A stretch of 46,469 nt of DNA, from positions 1-46,469 of IMG/VR virus record IMGVR_UViG_3300001473_000001. One strand, written 5' to 3'. Made by a program: the position numbers and the translations under genes. Positions 1 to 5,979 of the stretch are shown piece by piece. The notes beneath the pieces were generated by a model. It searched no databases and had not been told where the DNA came from. It saw only the letters and a program-made list of their open reading frames with translations. The DNA comes from a virus. Every line of letters begins with the position of its first letter. The stretch's first letter is position 1.

Positions 1-95
<95 letters not shown>

Positions 96-116
96 GTACG
101 CGAGGAGGCAGCGCCG

Positions 117-557
117 ATGATACCGACCGGTAACCCATACGCCGCAGCCGGCGTCCCCGACGACGCCCCAGGGCGGGCGTTTCGCCGGGAGACCAATGGC
201 CGCATCTACTACGGAGTCGACCAGCTGCGCCAGGCGTGGGAGTGGTACCGCCGGGGCTGGTGGGCCGCCCAGGTACCGAGCACCGTCGCGCGCTACGAGT
301 CCGCCCTGCGCGCCATCTGGGAGCACGCCCAGGACCACGGCCTCACCGACGTGCCCGAGTTCGCGGCGGCCGGCCAGGTGCTCGACGAACTGTCTACGCC
401 TGGCAGTGACACGGCAGCGCCCCCCGCCAAGCCCCGCGAAGTCGTCGATCCGATCGGGTGCGATACCCGGTGCACTTACTGCGACGACGGCAGCTGGTGC
501 TACTGCCATTTGCCACCCTGTGCCATCGAGGCCAGCGACGACGAGGAGACGCCGTGA
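117..557 (+). CDS. Hypothetical protein with C-terminal Cys cluster
   Basis: 146-residue protein of unknown function, the first gene after the attachment region. The ATG at 117 is chosen over an upstream GTG at 81 because GAGGAGG lies 8 bases before it and the GTG falls inside the terminal repeat. The N-terminal half is aromatic-rich and probably helical. The C-terminus carries six cysteines (CDTRC, YC, CYC and PPC), suggestive of a small metal-binding site. Its stop overlaps the next start as GTGA, so the two are probably co-translated. Confidence 0.7.
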   Translation: MIPTGNPYAAAGVPDDAPGRAFRRETNGRIYYGVDQLRQAWEWYRRGWWAAQVPSTVARYESALRAIWEHAQDHGLTDVPEFAAAGQVLDELSTPGSDTAAPPAKPREVVDPIGCDTRCTYCDDGSWCYCHLPPCAIEASDDEETP

Positions 558-1036
558 AGTGGTTTCCGATCATGGGCGGCCCCGCCGTCCCCTGGGTGAC
601 CATCGAGCCTCATGAGGCGCAGGCGAGGCGCAACCACGACCAGTCGCTCGAGCGGCTCGCCCAGCGCGGCGGACTGTCGCCGATGGAGGCGGTGCTGGTG
701 CTCGAGGATCGGCGCTGGCCGCGGTTTGGTGAGCCGGACCTGAAGCGGCCACCCGACTACTGGCGAGGACGACTCCAACAACTCCTCGACACAGACGTTC
801 GGCGCAAGGTGGCGGAGGCCGAGGCCCGAGCGCGACGTGCCGAGTCCGCCCTAGCGCAATGCCGCGAAGCCTTGCTCGACGCCGGTGTGCTCGCGGGGCG
901 CCACGGGTCCGAGTCCCTGGTCGAGACGATCCACGGAGCGCTGCACGCCGCGTTCGATGTCGTCGGGCGCACTGGCAGCCCCGTGGCACCCGACGACGAA
1001 TCCCCAACGAATTCAACCCCGCCCACCGGGACGTAA
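554..1036 (+). CDS. Hypothetical coiled-coil protein
   Basis: 160-residue protein starting at GTG 554, whose GTGA overlaps the previous stop; GAGGAG lies 5 bases upstream. The frame stays open further upstream, but that part is out-of-frame overlap with the previous gene. The middle (about residues 75-105) is a charged Ala/Glu/Arg-rich helix typical of a short coiled coil, and the tail is Pro/Thr-rich. No family recognised. Confidence 0.65.
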   Translation: MKWFPIMGGPAVPWVTIEPHEAQARRNHDQSLERLAQRGGLSPMEAVLVLEDRRWPRFGEPDLKRPPDYWRGRLQQLLDTDVRRKVAEAEARARRAESALAQCREALLDAGVLAGRHGSESLVETIHGALHAAFDVVGRTGSPVAPDDESPTNSTPPTGT

Positions 1037-1046
1037 GCCCGGGACC

Positions 1047-1274
1047 ATGCGTGCGTTCAGGACACGGGCCGTCGGGGTCACCTGCCTCGTATTCGCCGGC
1101 ACTCGCGGGCAGGCCCGGGCCACGACGGCTCGGAGCGCTGTCAACGCCGGGTTCGACGTCAAGTTCTTCGACGTCTCGGTGAGTAGGTGGCCGGAGTTCG
1201 ACGACCTTGCCACGCCCGAGCGTAGCGGCCGATGCTGGACGCCTAGCTTCGCCGCGAGCTGGCAGCCGGGATAG
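1047..1274 (+). CDS. Small conserved-looking phage protein
   Basis: 75-residue protein from ATG 1047, ten bases after the preceding stop. The core (GTRGQARATTARSAVNAGFD, then a KFFDVSVSR segment) resembles small actinophage and proteobacterial phage proteins that carry a GKTRGQA-like motif, but this is a recollection of family style and not a search result. Upstream Shine-Dalgarno sequence is weak. Function unknown. Confidence 0.5.
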   Translation: MRAFRTRAVGVTCLVFAGTRGQARATTARSAVNAGFDVKFFDVSVSRWPEFDDLATPERSGRCWTPSFAASWQPG

Positions 1275-1284
1275 TCTCCGGGGC

Positions 1285-1503
1285 ATGGGCATGAAACCTC
1301 GACTCAATCCGCCTGGCAGCGACGAGGCAGCGCCGCCAAGGACCGCGCTCGGGATGATCGTACCGTCGGTCGCGGACGACCGGAACCTGGCGAGGGCCAA
1401 CGACCCGTGGTTACCGGACTCTCCCCGAGGCAAGCTTCTCGAAAAGCATGGGCTCCCGCCGCAGCCACGCGACACCGTGGAGCCCGGCGATACCGGGAAG
1501 TAG
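1285..1503 (+). CDS. Small hypothetical protein
   Basis: 72-residue Pro-rich protein from ATG 1285 (a second ATG at 1291 is equally possible). It is the last gene of the rightward group that starts at 117 and is followed within 10 bases by a hairpin terminator. No recognised domain; the segment NDPWLPDSPRGKLLEKHG looks like a short protein-binding peptide rather than a fold. Ribosome-binding site is poor, so confidence is moderate. Confidence 0.4.
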   Translation: MGMKPRLNPPGSDEAAPPRTALGMIVPSVADDRNLARANDPWLPDSPRGKLLEKHGLPPQPRDTVEPGDTGK

Positions 1504-1509
1504 AAACGG

Positions 1510-1543
1510 AAAAGGCCACCTTGAGTCATTTCCCAAGGTGGCC
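1510..1543 (-). terminator. Intrinsic terminator of the toxin operon
   Basis: A perfect 10-bp stem (1514-1523 with 1534-1543, GGCCACCTTG/CAAGGTGGCC) with a 10-base loop is followed, on the minus strand, by TTTT. It lies just past the stop of the leftward gene at 1552. It may also end the rightward group ending at 1503, though no U-tract exists on that side. Confidence 0.75.
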
Positions 1544-1551
1544 AAGCCCGC

Positions 1552-1731
1552 TTAGTTGAACAGGGTGTCTTCTAGCTTTACGCCGATCGTGATCGTAGCA
1601 CCGGTCGACGTCCCTCGCTCGCTGAGCTCGATCGCCGCCATCTGCACGCACCAATCGGCGACGACAGGGTGACCGGCGGCGAGGGCCCACGAGGCCATTG
1701 CAAGACGGAGACGTATGGCGGCGAGGTCCAT
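1552..1731 (-). CDS. Small protein downstream of RelE
   Basis: 59-residue protein, just under a common ORF length cutoff and easily missed. Translation begins MDLAAIRLRLAMASWALAAG and ends VKLEDTLFN. The N-terminal half is a hydrophobic helix, the C-terminal half Ser/Thr-rich. It follows the RelE gene by about 40 bases on the same strand and is followed by the terminator at 1510-1543, so it is probably the second gene of the toxin transcript. It could be an accessory component of the toxin module; no function is known. A GGAGG lies about 18 bases upstream of the ATG, rather far. Confidence 0.5.
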   Translation of the reverse strand: MDLAAIRLRLAMASWALAAGHPVVADWCVQMAAIELSERGTSTGATITIGVKLEDTLFN

Positions 1732-1769
1732 GCCGCCGGTATCGGCAGCCCTCCGCCGCAGTTGCGGTT

Positions 1770-2033
1770 CTATCGGTAGACTTCCGACCGATCCGCAATG
1801 GTGTTCACGATGACGATGCGACCGTCGTCGTCGATCGTGTAGATGACCCGCCAGGACCCGACGCGGATCCGGTAGCCATCGCCCACGCTCAGCTTCTTGT
1901 AGCCGTGCGGGCGAGGGTCGCTGGCGAGGTCTGAAATCGCAACGCGGATTCGGTTGGCCTGAGTGGCATCGCCTTGCGCCAATCGTTTCAGGGACTTCTT
2001 GGCAGCCCGCGTGATCTCGATTTCGTACGCCAT
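1770..2033 (-). CDS. relE: RelE/ParE-family toxin
   Basis: 87-residue RelE-superfamily toxin, expected to cleave mRNA at the ribosome and inhibit translation. The whole family pattern is present: MAYEIEITRAAKKSLKRL start, the PHGYKKL segment, YRIRVGSWRVIYTIDDD strand pair and the C-terminal RSEVYR with conserved Arg and Tyr. ATG 2033 is preferred; a GTG two codons upstream (2039) is the alternative. Unlike ordinary relBE operons, the antitoxin is not upstream on the same strand but is encoded divergently at 2237. The gene looks intact. Confidence 0.88.
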   Translation of the reverse strand: MAYEIEITRAAKKSLKRLAQGDATQANRIRVAISDLASDPRPHGYKKLSVGDGYRIRVGSWRVIYTIDDDGRIVIVNTIADRSEVYR

Positions 2034-2077
2034 GGTCACCCGACTCTACTGGACTAGGATCCGGATGTCACGTAGAA

Positions 2078-2218
2078 AATGTACATTGTGCAAAAATTGT
2101 CAGGAACGCCAGATATTACTAGTTTTACCAATATTCTTGGTATATACATTTTACACAGGGCTATACACGACCGCCCAGAGATTGCTCGCAATTTCAGGTG
2201 TATAGCGCTGAGTGTAAA
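2078..2218. promoter_or_regulatory. AT-rich divergent control region with several inverted repeats
   Basis: This region between the toxin and antitoxin starts is strikingly AT-rich for this genome. It holds a 10-bp palindrome AATGTACATT (2078-2087), TACCAA-5-TTGGTA (2126-2142), and a large interrupted palindrome pairing TTTACAC (2150-2156) plus GCTATACAC (2160-2168) with GTGTATAGC (2198-2206) plus GTGTAAA (2212-2218). AAAATGTA (2076-2083) and TACATTTT (2145-2152) are also inverted copies. These are likely operators for the antitoxin and promoters for both genes. Confidence 0.6.
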
Positions 2219-2236
2219 GAGCAAGGACACCGACAT

Positions 2237-2515
2237 ATGAACAAACCGACCATCTCTGCGACTCGCGCTCGCACCGAGCTCACGCGGCTCCTGAGCCGCG
2301 CCGAGTTCAAGAGCGAGCGCATTCTCATCGAGCGCCAGGGGAAAGCAGTTGCCGCGCTCATCAGCGCCGAGGACCTCCAGCTACTCGAGTATCTTGAGGA
2401 CGTGCACGACGCTGCCGCGGCCCGCGCCGCTCTGGCCGAACAAGGCGACGAGCCCCTTGAGAAATTCGACGACGCGGTCAAAGACATCTTTGACGGCGCT
2501 TACGACGCCGAATAG
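2237..2515 (+). CDS. Phd/YefM-family antitoxin
   Basis: 92-residue antitoxin. The N-terminal half has the Phd/YefM fold pattern: ISATRARTELTRLLSRAE, then RILIERQGKAVAALISAEDL, the segment that dimerises and binds operator DNA. The acidic C-terminal half (EPLEKFDDAVKDIFDGAYD) would wrap and neutralise the toxin. ATG 2237 has AAGGA nine bases upstream; an upstream GTG at 2198 lies inside the operator repeat and is rejected. Its likely partner is RelE at 1770-2033, on the opposite strand. A strong terminator follows. Confidence 0.88.
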   Translation: MNKPTISATRARTELTRLLSRAEFKSERILIERQGKAVAALISAEDLQLLEYLEDVHDAAAARAALAEQGDEPLEKFDDAVKDIFDGAYDAE

Positions 2516-2538
2516 CTCGTCGATAAGACAGCACGTTG

Positions 2539-2569
2539 CCCCCGCCCGTCACCCCGGGCGGGGGTTTTT
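2539..2569 (+). terminator. Intrinsic terminator of the antitoxin gene
   Basis: Perfect 10-bp GC stem CCCCCGCCCG (2539-2548) and CGGGCGGGGG (2555-2564), 6-base loop, then TTTTT (2565-2569). It ends antitoxin transcription and insulates it from the leftward late operon ending at 2581. Confidence 0.9.
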
Positions 2570-2580
2570 GCGTCCGGATC

Positions 2581-2952
2581 CTACGGCGCCGTGCTGGCCC
2601 GCAGCCGCCGGAACTCTTCAAGCGCCGCGGCCCTCGCCTTCGCGCGCGCCGCCGGCGCCGCGCCCGCGATCGAGAGCTTCGCGAGCTCGCCGCGCAGGAA
2701 TGCGAGCTGCGGCTCGAGCTCGTCGGCCATCTCCGGCCGGCAGGCCAGAAGCCCGGGCTCGAGCCCCCGCGGGATGATCGGCGAGTAGAGCGGGTCGTTG
2801 CCCTTCTCGAGACCCTCGATGTAGAAGTCGAGCGCCTGGGCGACGTCGGCGCAAACGTTGCGCTCCGGCGATGAGTTCCTGGTGAGCAGCAGCGCCACGT
2901 TGGCGGCGAGGCTCACGACCAGGGCGACGGCGAGTAGGCGTGAGGCGGTCAT
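2581..2952 (-). CDS. Small membrane-anchored protein
   Basis: 123-residue protein, last gene of the leftward late operon. An N-terminal hydrophobic segment (MTASRLLAVALVVSLAANVA) looks like a signal anchor or uncleaved signal peptide. A soluble helical part with two Cys and a charged C-terminal helix (about residues 75-118) follows. Its ATG overlaps the stop of the lipoprotein gene upstream (ATGA), so the two are probably made together and may act together in the envelope. Function unknown. Confidence 0.65.
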   Translation of the reverse strand: MTASRLLAVALVVSLAANVALLLTRNSSPERNVCADVAQALDFYIEGLEKGNDPLYSPIIPRGLEPGLLACRPEMADELEPQLAFLRGELAKLSIAGAAPAARAKARAAALEEFRRLRASTAP

Positions 2953-3719
2953 GGGATCGGGATTGAGGAGACGCGGGCCATTCCCTGCGAGCGCCAGCAG
3001 CCGCTCGTGCCGCTTGCCACGCTGTTGATGATCAGGGCAGCGCGGGCGTTCTCGACCTCAACGGTGATCTCGTACTCGCTCACCGTGAAGAAGTCCCAGG
3101 GGTAGTTAGCCCACTCGAATGACACGAGCGACACCTCGCCGCCTTGTGTCGGTTCGGGCACGAGCCCGGCATCCCGCGCGAGCTGGCGTTCCGTCTGCGC
3201 GAGGCTGCCGGCGCCGAAGCCCGGGTCGATGGCGATGGCGAGCCCGTTCGGTAGGACGTCGGCGGTCCAGTTGGGCCAGGTTTCCGCCTGCTGAATTGTC
3301 ACCTGCGGAACGCGGAACGTCGAGAGGTCGAGAGGCTCGGTGCCCGTGTTCACGATCCGCATGAAGGCGGCCTGCTCGTGTTCTGCGCAGCCGGCGTTGC
3401 TGGCCACGAAGATTTCGCTCGGGAAAACGATGTCGAACGAGGCCTGCGTCGGCTCCGGAGTGTCTCCATCGCCATCCCCATCGCCGTCCCCGGTGGTCAT
3501 CGGCTCCTCGTCGCCATCCCCGTCGCCGTCGCCCGACGTGTCGTCGGCGCTGGTGTCGGTCGTGTCGTCCCCCGGCGGCTCCTCCTGCTCGCAGATGTTC
3601 GTCACGTCCGAGCAGAAAAACCCCTGGTCGCACCCGGTCACCTGGCAGGCGTCCGGGTTTGGAATGGTTGAGCAAGCTGCCGTCAGCAGGGCGAGCAGCA
3701 TTCGGAACCAAACGGGCAT
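2949..3719 (-). CDS. Lipoprotein with Asp-Gly repeats (host-like cargo gene)
   Basis: 256 residues from ATG 3719. A short signal sequence ends in LLTAAC, a lipobox placing the mature Cys in the outer envelope. A Cys-rich knot (CQVTGCDQGFFC...C) follows, then a low-complexity linker of Asp-Gly repeats (GDGDGDGD twice), then a beta-rich domain (about residues 90-250) with a conserved-looking Cys. This architecture is typical of myxobacterial (Nannocystis-type) surface lipoproteins and not of phage structural proteins. It is probably a lysogenic-conversion cargo gene or was acquired from the host. The frame is open 20 codons further upstream, but that part lacks signal-peptide character. Confidence 0.75.
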   Translation of the reverse strand: MPVWFRMLLALLTAACSTIPNPDACQVTGCDQGFFCSDVTNICEQEEPPGDDTTDTSADDTSGDGDGDGDEEPMTTGDGDGDGDGDTPEPTQASFDIVFPSEIFVASNAGCAEHEQAAFMRIVNTGTEPLDLSTFRVPQVTIQQAETWPNWTADVLPNGLAIAIDPGFGAGSLAQTERQLARDAGLVPEPTQGGEVSLVSFEWANYPWDFFTVSEYEITVEVENARAALIINSVASGTSGCWRSQGMARVSSIPIP

Positions 3720-3775
3720 CTCGCGGATGCTACATCGGCAGCAAGTTCTGGTCACGCTGCCGTTATCGGAGGCCG

Positions 3776-3789
3776 GCAACCCGGGTTGC
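3776..3789. promoter_or_regulatory. 14-bp perfect palindrome upstream of the lipoprotein gene
   Basis: GCAACCCGGGTTGC is a perfect palindrome about 57 bases upstream of the lipoprotein start, between it and the endolysin stop. A second inverted pair (CGGCAGC/GCTGCCG, about 3736-3762) follows. It may be an operator or processing hairpin giving the cargo lipoprotein its own control. No convincing -35/-10 pair was seen. Confidence 0.3.
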
Positions 3790-3803
3790 GCGGAAAAAAG
3801 CCT

Positions 3804-4505
3804 CTATTTTCGCGGCGCCATCGTGGCCATGAGGTAGAGGTCGCGCCGCCACCGCCCGTTTGGGTAGTGGAACCTTTCCACCTTCGCGAAGCGCTCGCCG
3901 CGGCGGTTCTTGTTGCCTTCGACCGTCACCATGGAGTCGGCAGCCGGGTCGTACGCGACGATGAACCCGATGTGCCCCTTTCGGCTCAGCGCCCCGAGCC
4001 GCGAGCGGTGCCAGCAAATGGCTGCGTTGACCTCGGGGTGAGTGCAACGTCGACCTGCCTCGGCCACGTTCTCGGTGAGGCGCTTCGCCCCGCGGGACGT
4101 GCGGAACGGCAGCCTGTAGCCCAAGCCCTCGCCCGACCGGGCGAAGCACCAGGATGCGTAAGAGGCGCACCAGGGCCCGTCCAGGTCCCATGGTCGGCCC
4201 GTCGCGTCACCGCGGCGGTACTTGTAAACCGCTTCGCCCCGGTTGTTCCCGGCCTTGGGGTCCTCGCCCTGCCCCTCCTCCCCCAGGGCGATGGCGACCG
4301 TGCGCTCCTGAAAAAGCGCCCAGTCCGGCGCATCAGTCGAGGGAGGGGAGATCGCTGCTTCGATCGACTCGACCGTGCGCCGGCCGGGCAAACCGTCGAC
4401 CTCGAGGCCGTGCGATGTCTGCCAGAAGCGCGTGAGCTCCACGATGTGGTCGTACGTGAAACGACCACTTCGGATTTCTCGTTGTACAAAGTCCCGGGGG
4501 GCCAT
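3804..4505 (-). CDS. Endolysin with CHAP-like amidase/endopeptidase domain
   Basis: 233-residue predicted peptidoglycan hydrolase. Residues 1-55 contain a short helical segment with a VDGLPGRRTVE motif resembling a peptidoglycan-binding repeat. The catalytic domain (about 65-233) has the Cys in GPWCASY (C113), the His in KGHIGF (H178) and a downstream Asn in VEGNKN, the triad order of CHAP/NlpC-P60 cysteine hydrolases. No signal peptide is seen, so export would need the holin at 4679. ATG 4505 was preferred over the GTG two codons upstream. Confidence 0.8.
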   Translation of the reverse strand: MAPRDFVQREIRSGRFTYDHIVELTRFWQTSHGLEVDGLPGRRTVESIEAAISPPSTDAPDWALFQERTVAIALGEEGQGEDPKAGNNRGEAVYKYRRGDATGRPWDLDGPWCASYASWCFARSGEGLGYRLPFRTSRGAKRLTENVAEAGRRCTHPEVNAAICWHRSRLGALSRKGHIGFIVAYDPAADSMVTVEGNKNRRGERFAKVERFHYPNGRWRRDLYLMATMAPRK

Positions 4506-4682
4506 ATGCACCTAAGTCCAGACGGAAAAGAGGGGTTGGCCCTTGCGCTCGAGTGGCTCGCGAAGCAGGTGCGCCTGGGCCTCGTGCTGGGGATTTCGCT
4601 CGAGGTGTCCGGCAACGTGAGCCGCATGGCCGTCACGTTCGTCAACGAAGAGCCGGACGGCCCTCCAGAGCCCAGCGACTAG
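4506..4682 (+). CDS. Small rightward ORF inside the leftward lysis region
   Basis: 58-residue ORF, ATG 4506 with GGGGGG just upstream, filling exactly the 170-base space between the holin and endolysin genes, where no leftward gene fits. The translation looks protein-like (LEWLAKQVRLGLVLGISLEV, then an acidic tail NEEPDGPPEPSD). It would be divergent from the endolysin and end over the holin stop. It could be a small regulator of lysis, or chance coding in GC-rich DNA. Confidence 0.4.
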   Translation: MHLSPDGKEGLALALEWLAKQVRLGLVLGISLEVSGNVSRMAVTFVNEEPDGPPEPSD

Positions 4683-5218
4683 GTTGCCGGTCTGCCGAGC
4701 GTCTTCGCCTTGGCGCCGCTCGGCAGCACCGACCAGGCCCCGGCCGCGGTGAGCGCGGCTGCGATCGAAGCCCAGAGCACTCCCAGCGAAAAGCCCTCGG
4801 TCGCGTACATGAGCGTCCCGAGCGTCGTGACGAAGGCCGTGCCGACGCCGAGCACCTTGCCGCCCGTCTTGCTGCTGGCCCATTCGTCGGCGAAGAACCC
4901 GACGATGCGCCGCGCGCCCCAGCCGATCAGCATCAGCGCGAGCGCGCCCACAGCCAGCCAGTCGCCGACTCGGGCCGCCTGCACCCCCGCGCTCACGATG
5001 CCCTCGGGGGTCTCGGGGGGCACACGCTCCTCGGCCTCAGCCGGCGTCTCAGGCCCGTCGCCGGGTTCGGGCGTCGCGATGTCCGTGTCGCTCGGCGGGG
5101 CCTCTGCGGCGGGCGGAGAGCCGTCGTCGACCGGTTGGGCCTGGGCGGCGTCGAGCGCAACGAACAGCCCCAGCACGCACAGGGCCGCAAAAAACATCAG
5201 GTCTCGGAATCCAGTCAC
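4679..5218 (-). CDS. Candidate holin
   Basis: 179-residue membrane protein. GTG 5218 overlaps the o-spanin stop (GTGA) and has a strong GGAGGGAG 7-8 bases upstream, so the longer upstream frame is rejected. It has an N-terminal signal-like helix ending AAQAQ, a Pro/Glu/Asp-rich periplasmic linker (about 30-85), then two or three hydrophobic helices (about 100-170). Lying between spanins and endolysin, it is the best holin candidate. It lacks recognisable similarity to a named holin family, so the role is from topology and context. Confidence 0.6.
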   Translation of the reverse strand: MTGFRDLMFFAALCVLGLFVALDAAQAQPVDDGSPPAAEAPPSDTDIATPEPGDGPETPAEAEERVPPETPEGIVSAGVQAARVGDWLAVGALALMLIGWGARRIVGFFADEWASSKTGGKVLGVGTAFVTTLGTLMYATEGFSLGVLWASIAAALTAAGAWSVLPSGAKAKTLGRPAT

Positions 5219-5526
5219 AGCGTTTCTCCCTCCGGCGGCGGTGCCGCCCCGCACAGCCGCTCCACCGTCTCGTGGTAGGCCGTCACGTCTTCGATCCATT
5301 CGTTCAGTTCGAGAGCGCCGTCGAGCGACAAACAGGTCTCGAAAGCGCCGATGCCGCATTGGAGCCAGACGTCCGGCGGCACCCCTGGCCAAGGTACGTT
5401 CGCCGCGCAGCTACGGTCGATCTTGGGGATTTCGATCGGCGGCCTTGCGCCCTCGCGACAGCAGCCGCAGAGCAGCCAGGCCATCGCCAGGGCGAGCGCG
5501 AGCCCGCAACTTCTTCCGTGCTTCAT
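5215..5526 (-). CDS. Outer-membrane spanin subunit (Rz1-like lipoprotein)
   Basis: 103-residue lipoprotein with a signal peptide ending WLLCGCC, Pro-rich mature start (GARPPIEIPK) and four further Cys. Its 5' end overlaps the i-spanin gene by 116 bases in another frame, the usual Rz/Rz1 arrangement. AGGAGG lies 7 bases before ATG 5526. As o-spanin it would sit in the outer membrane and bind the i-spanin coiled coil to fuse the membranes at lysis. Confidence 0.75.
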   Translation of the reverse strand: MKHGRSCGLALALAMAWLLCGCCREGARPPIEIPKIDRSCAANVPWPGVPPDVWLQCGIGAFETCLSLDGALELNEWIEDVTAYHETVERLCGAAPPPEGETL

Positions 5527-5755
5527 CGTTCCGCCTCCTGAGGTCTTCGATTTCCGCGCGAAACGCGGCGTCCTCGAGCTCGTCGTCTTCGAGCAGCGCC
5601 CTGATCTCGTCCTCGAGTCGGTCCCGGTCGGCCTCGCTGCGCGCGAGCTCGGCGCTCAGACCGCCGATGCGAAGCGAGAGCAAGACGACCGCCAGCACGA
5701 TCGCGAAGACGACCACACCGACGGCGAGAGCAGCTACTGGCGCAGACTCGGGCAC
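5411..5755 (-). CDS. Inner-membrane spanin subunit (Rz-like)
   Basis: 114-residue protein from GTG 5755, overlapping the preceding gene by 22 bases. One N-terminal transmembrane helix (AVGVVVFAIVLAVVLLSL) is followed by a long charged coiled coil (about residues 33-85) rich in Glu/Arg/Leu, the i-spanin layout. The C-terminus is Arg-rich. The start codon is uncertain because the Shine-Dalgarno sequence is weak; the much longer upstream open frame is overlap with neighbouring genes. Confidence 0.72.
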   Translation of the reverse strand: MPESAPVAALAVGVVVFAIVLAVVLLSLRIGGLSAELARSEADRDRLEDEIRALLEDDELEDAAFRAEIEDLRRRNDEARKKLRARARPGDGLAALRLLSRGRKAADRNPQDRP

Positions 5756-5979
5756 GGGCTCAAGTACCAGAGGAAAACCGTGTCGCCGCGAACTGGCGGC
5801 GCCGCCAAGAGCACGCGGTGGTCGCCGAGCTCGCACAGCTCGTCCCGCGGCCGCAGGTCCGGGCCGAACAGGTAGACGCTGCGAGGAAGGTACGGGTACG
5901 TCGTGAAGAACAGCCGTCGCTCGCCGTCGAGCAGCATCGGGTCGAGGTGCTCGATGCACTGCCGCGTCTGCTGGGTCAT
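5734..5979 (-). CDS. Small fiber-like beta-hairpin domain protein
   Basis: 81-residue protein whose ATG overlaps the stop of the diguanylate cyclase (ATGA). The pattern FFTTYPYLPRSVYLFGPDLR, an LxELGDHRVLLAAPP segment and GDTVFLWY matches the small beta domain often found in tail fiber and spike proteins (PYVPGSL-VYLNG ... PP-GD-V-V-Y). As a stand-alone gene it may be a fiber tip, trimer or virion accessory protein. Function is inferred from the motif only. Confidence 0.6.
   Translation of the reverse strand: MTQQTRQCIEHLDPMLLDGERRLFFTTYPYLPRSVYLFGPDLRPRDELCELGDHRVLLAAPPVRGDTVFLWYLSPCPSLRQ

Noticed and set aside
3740-3800. Intrinsic terminator after the endolysin gene
   Set aside because: A T6 run is present on the minus strand, but no stable stem precedes it. 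Only the palindrome downstream is convincing.
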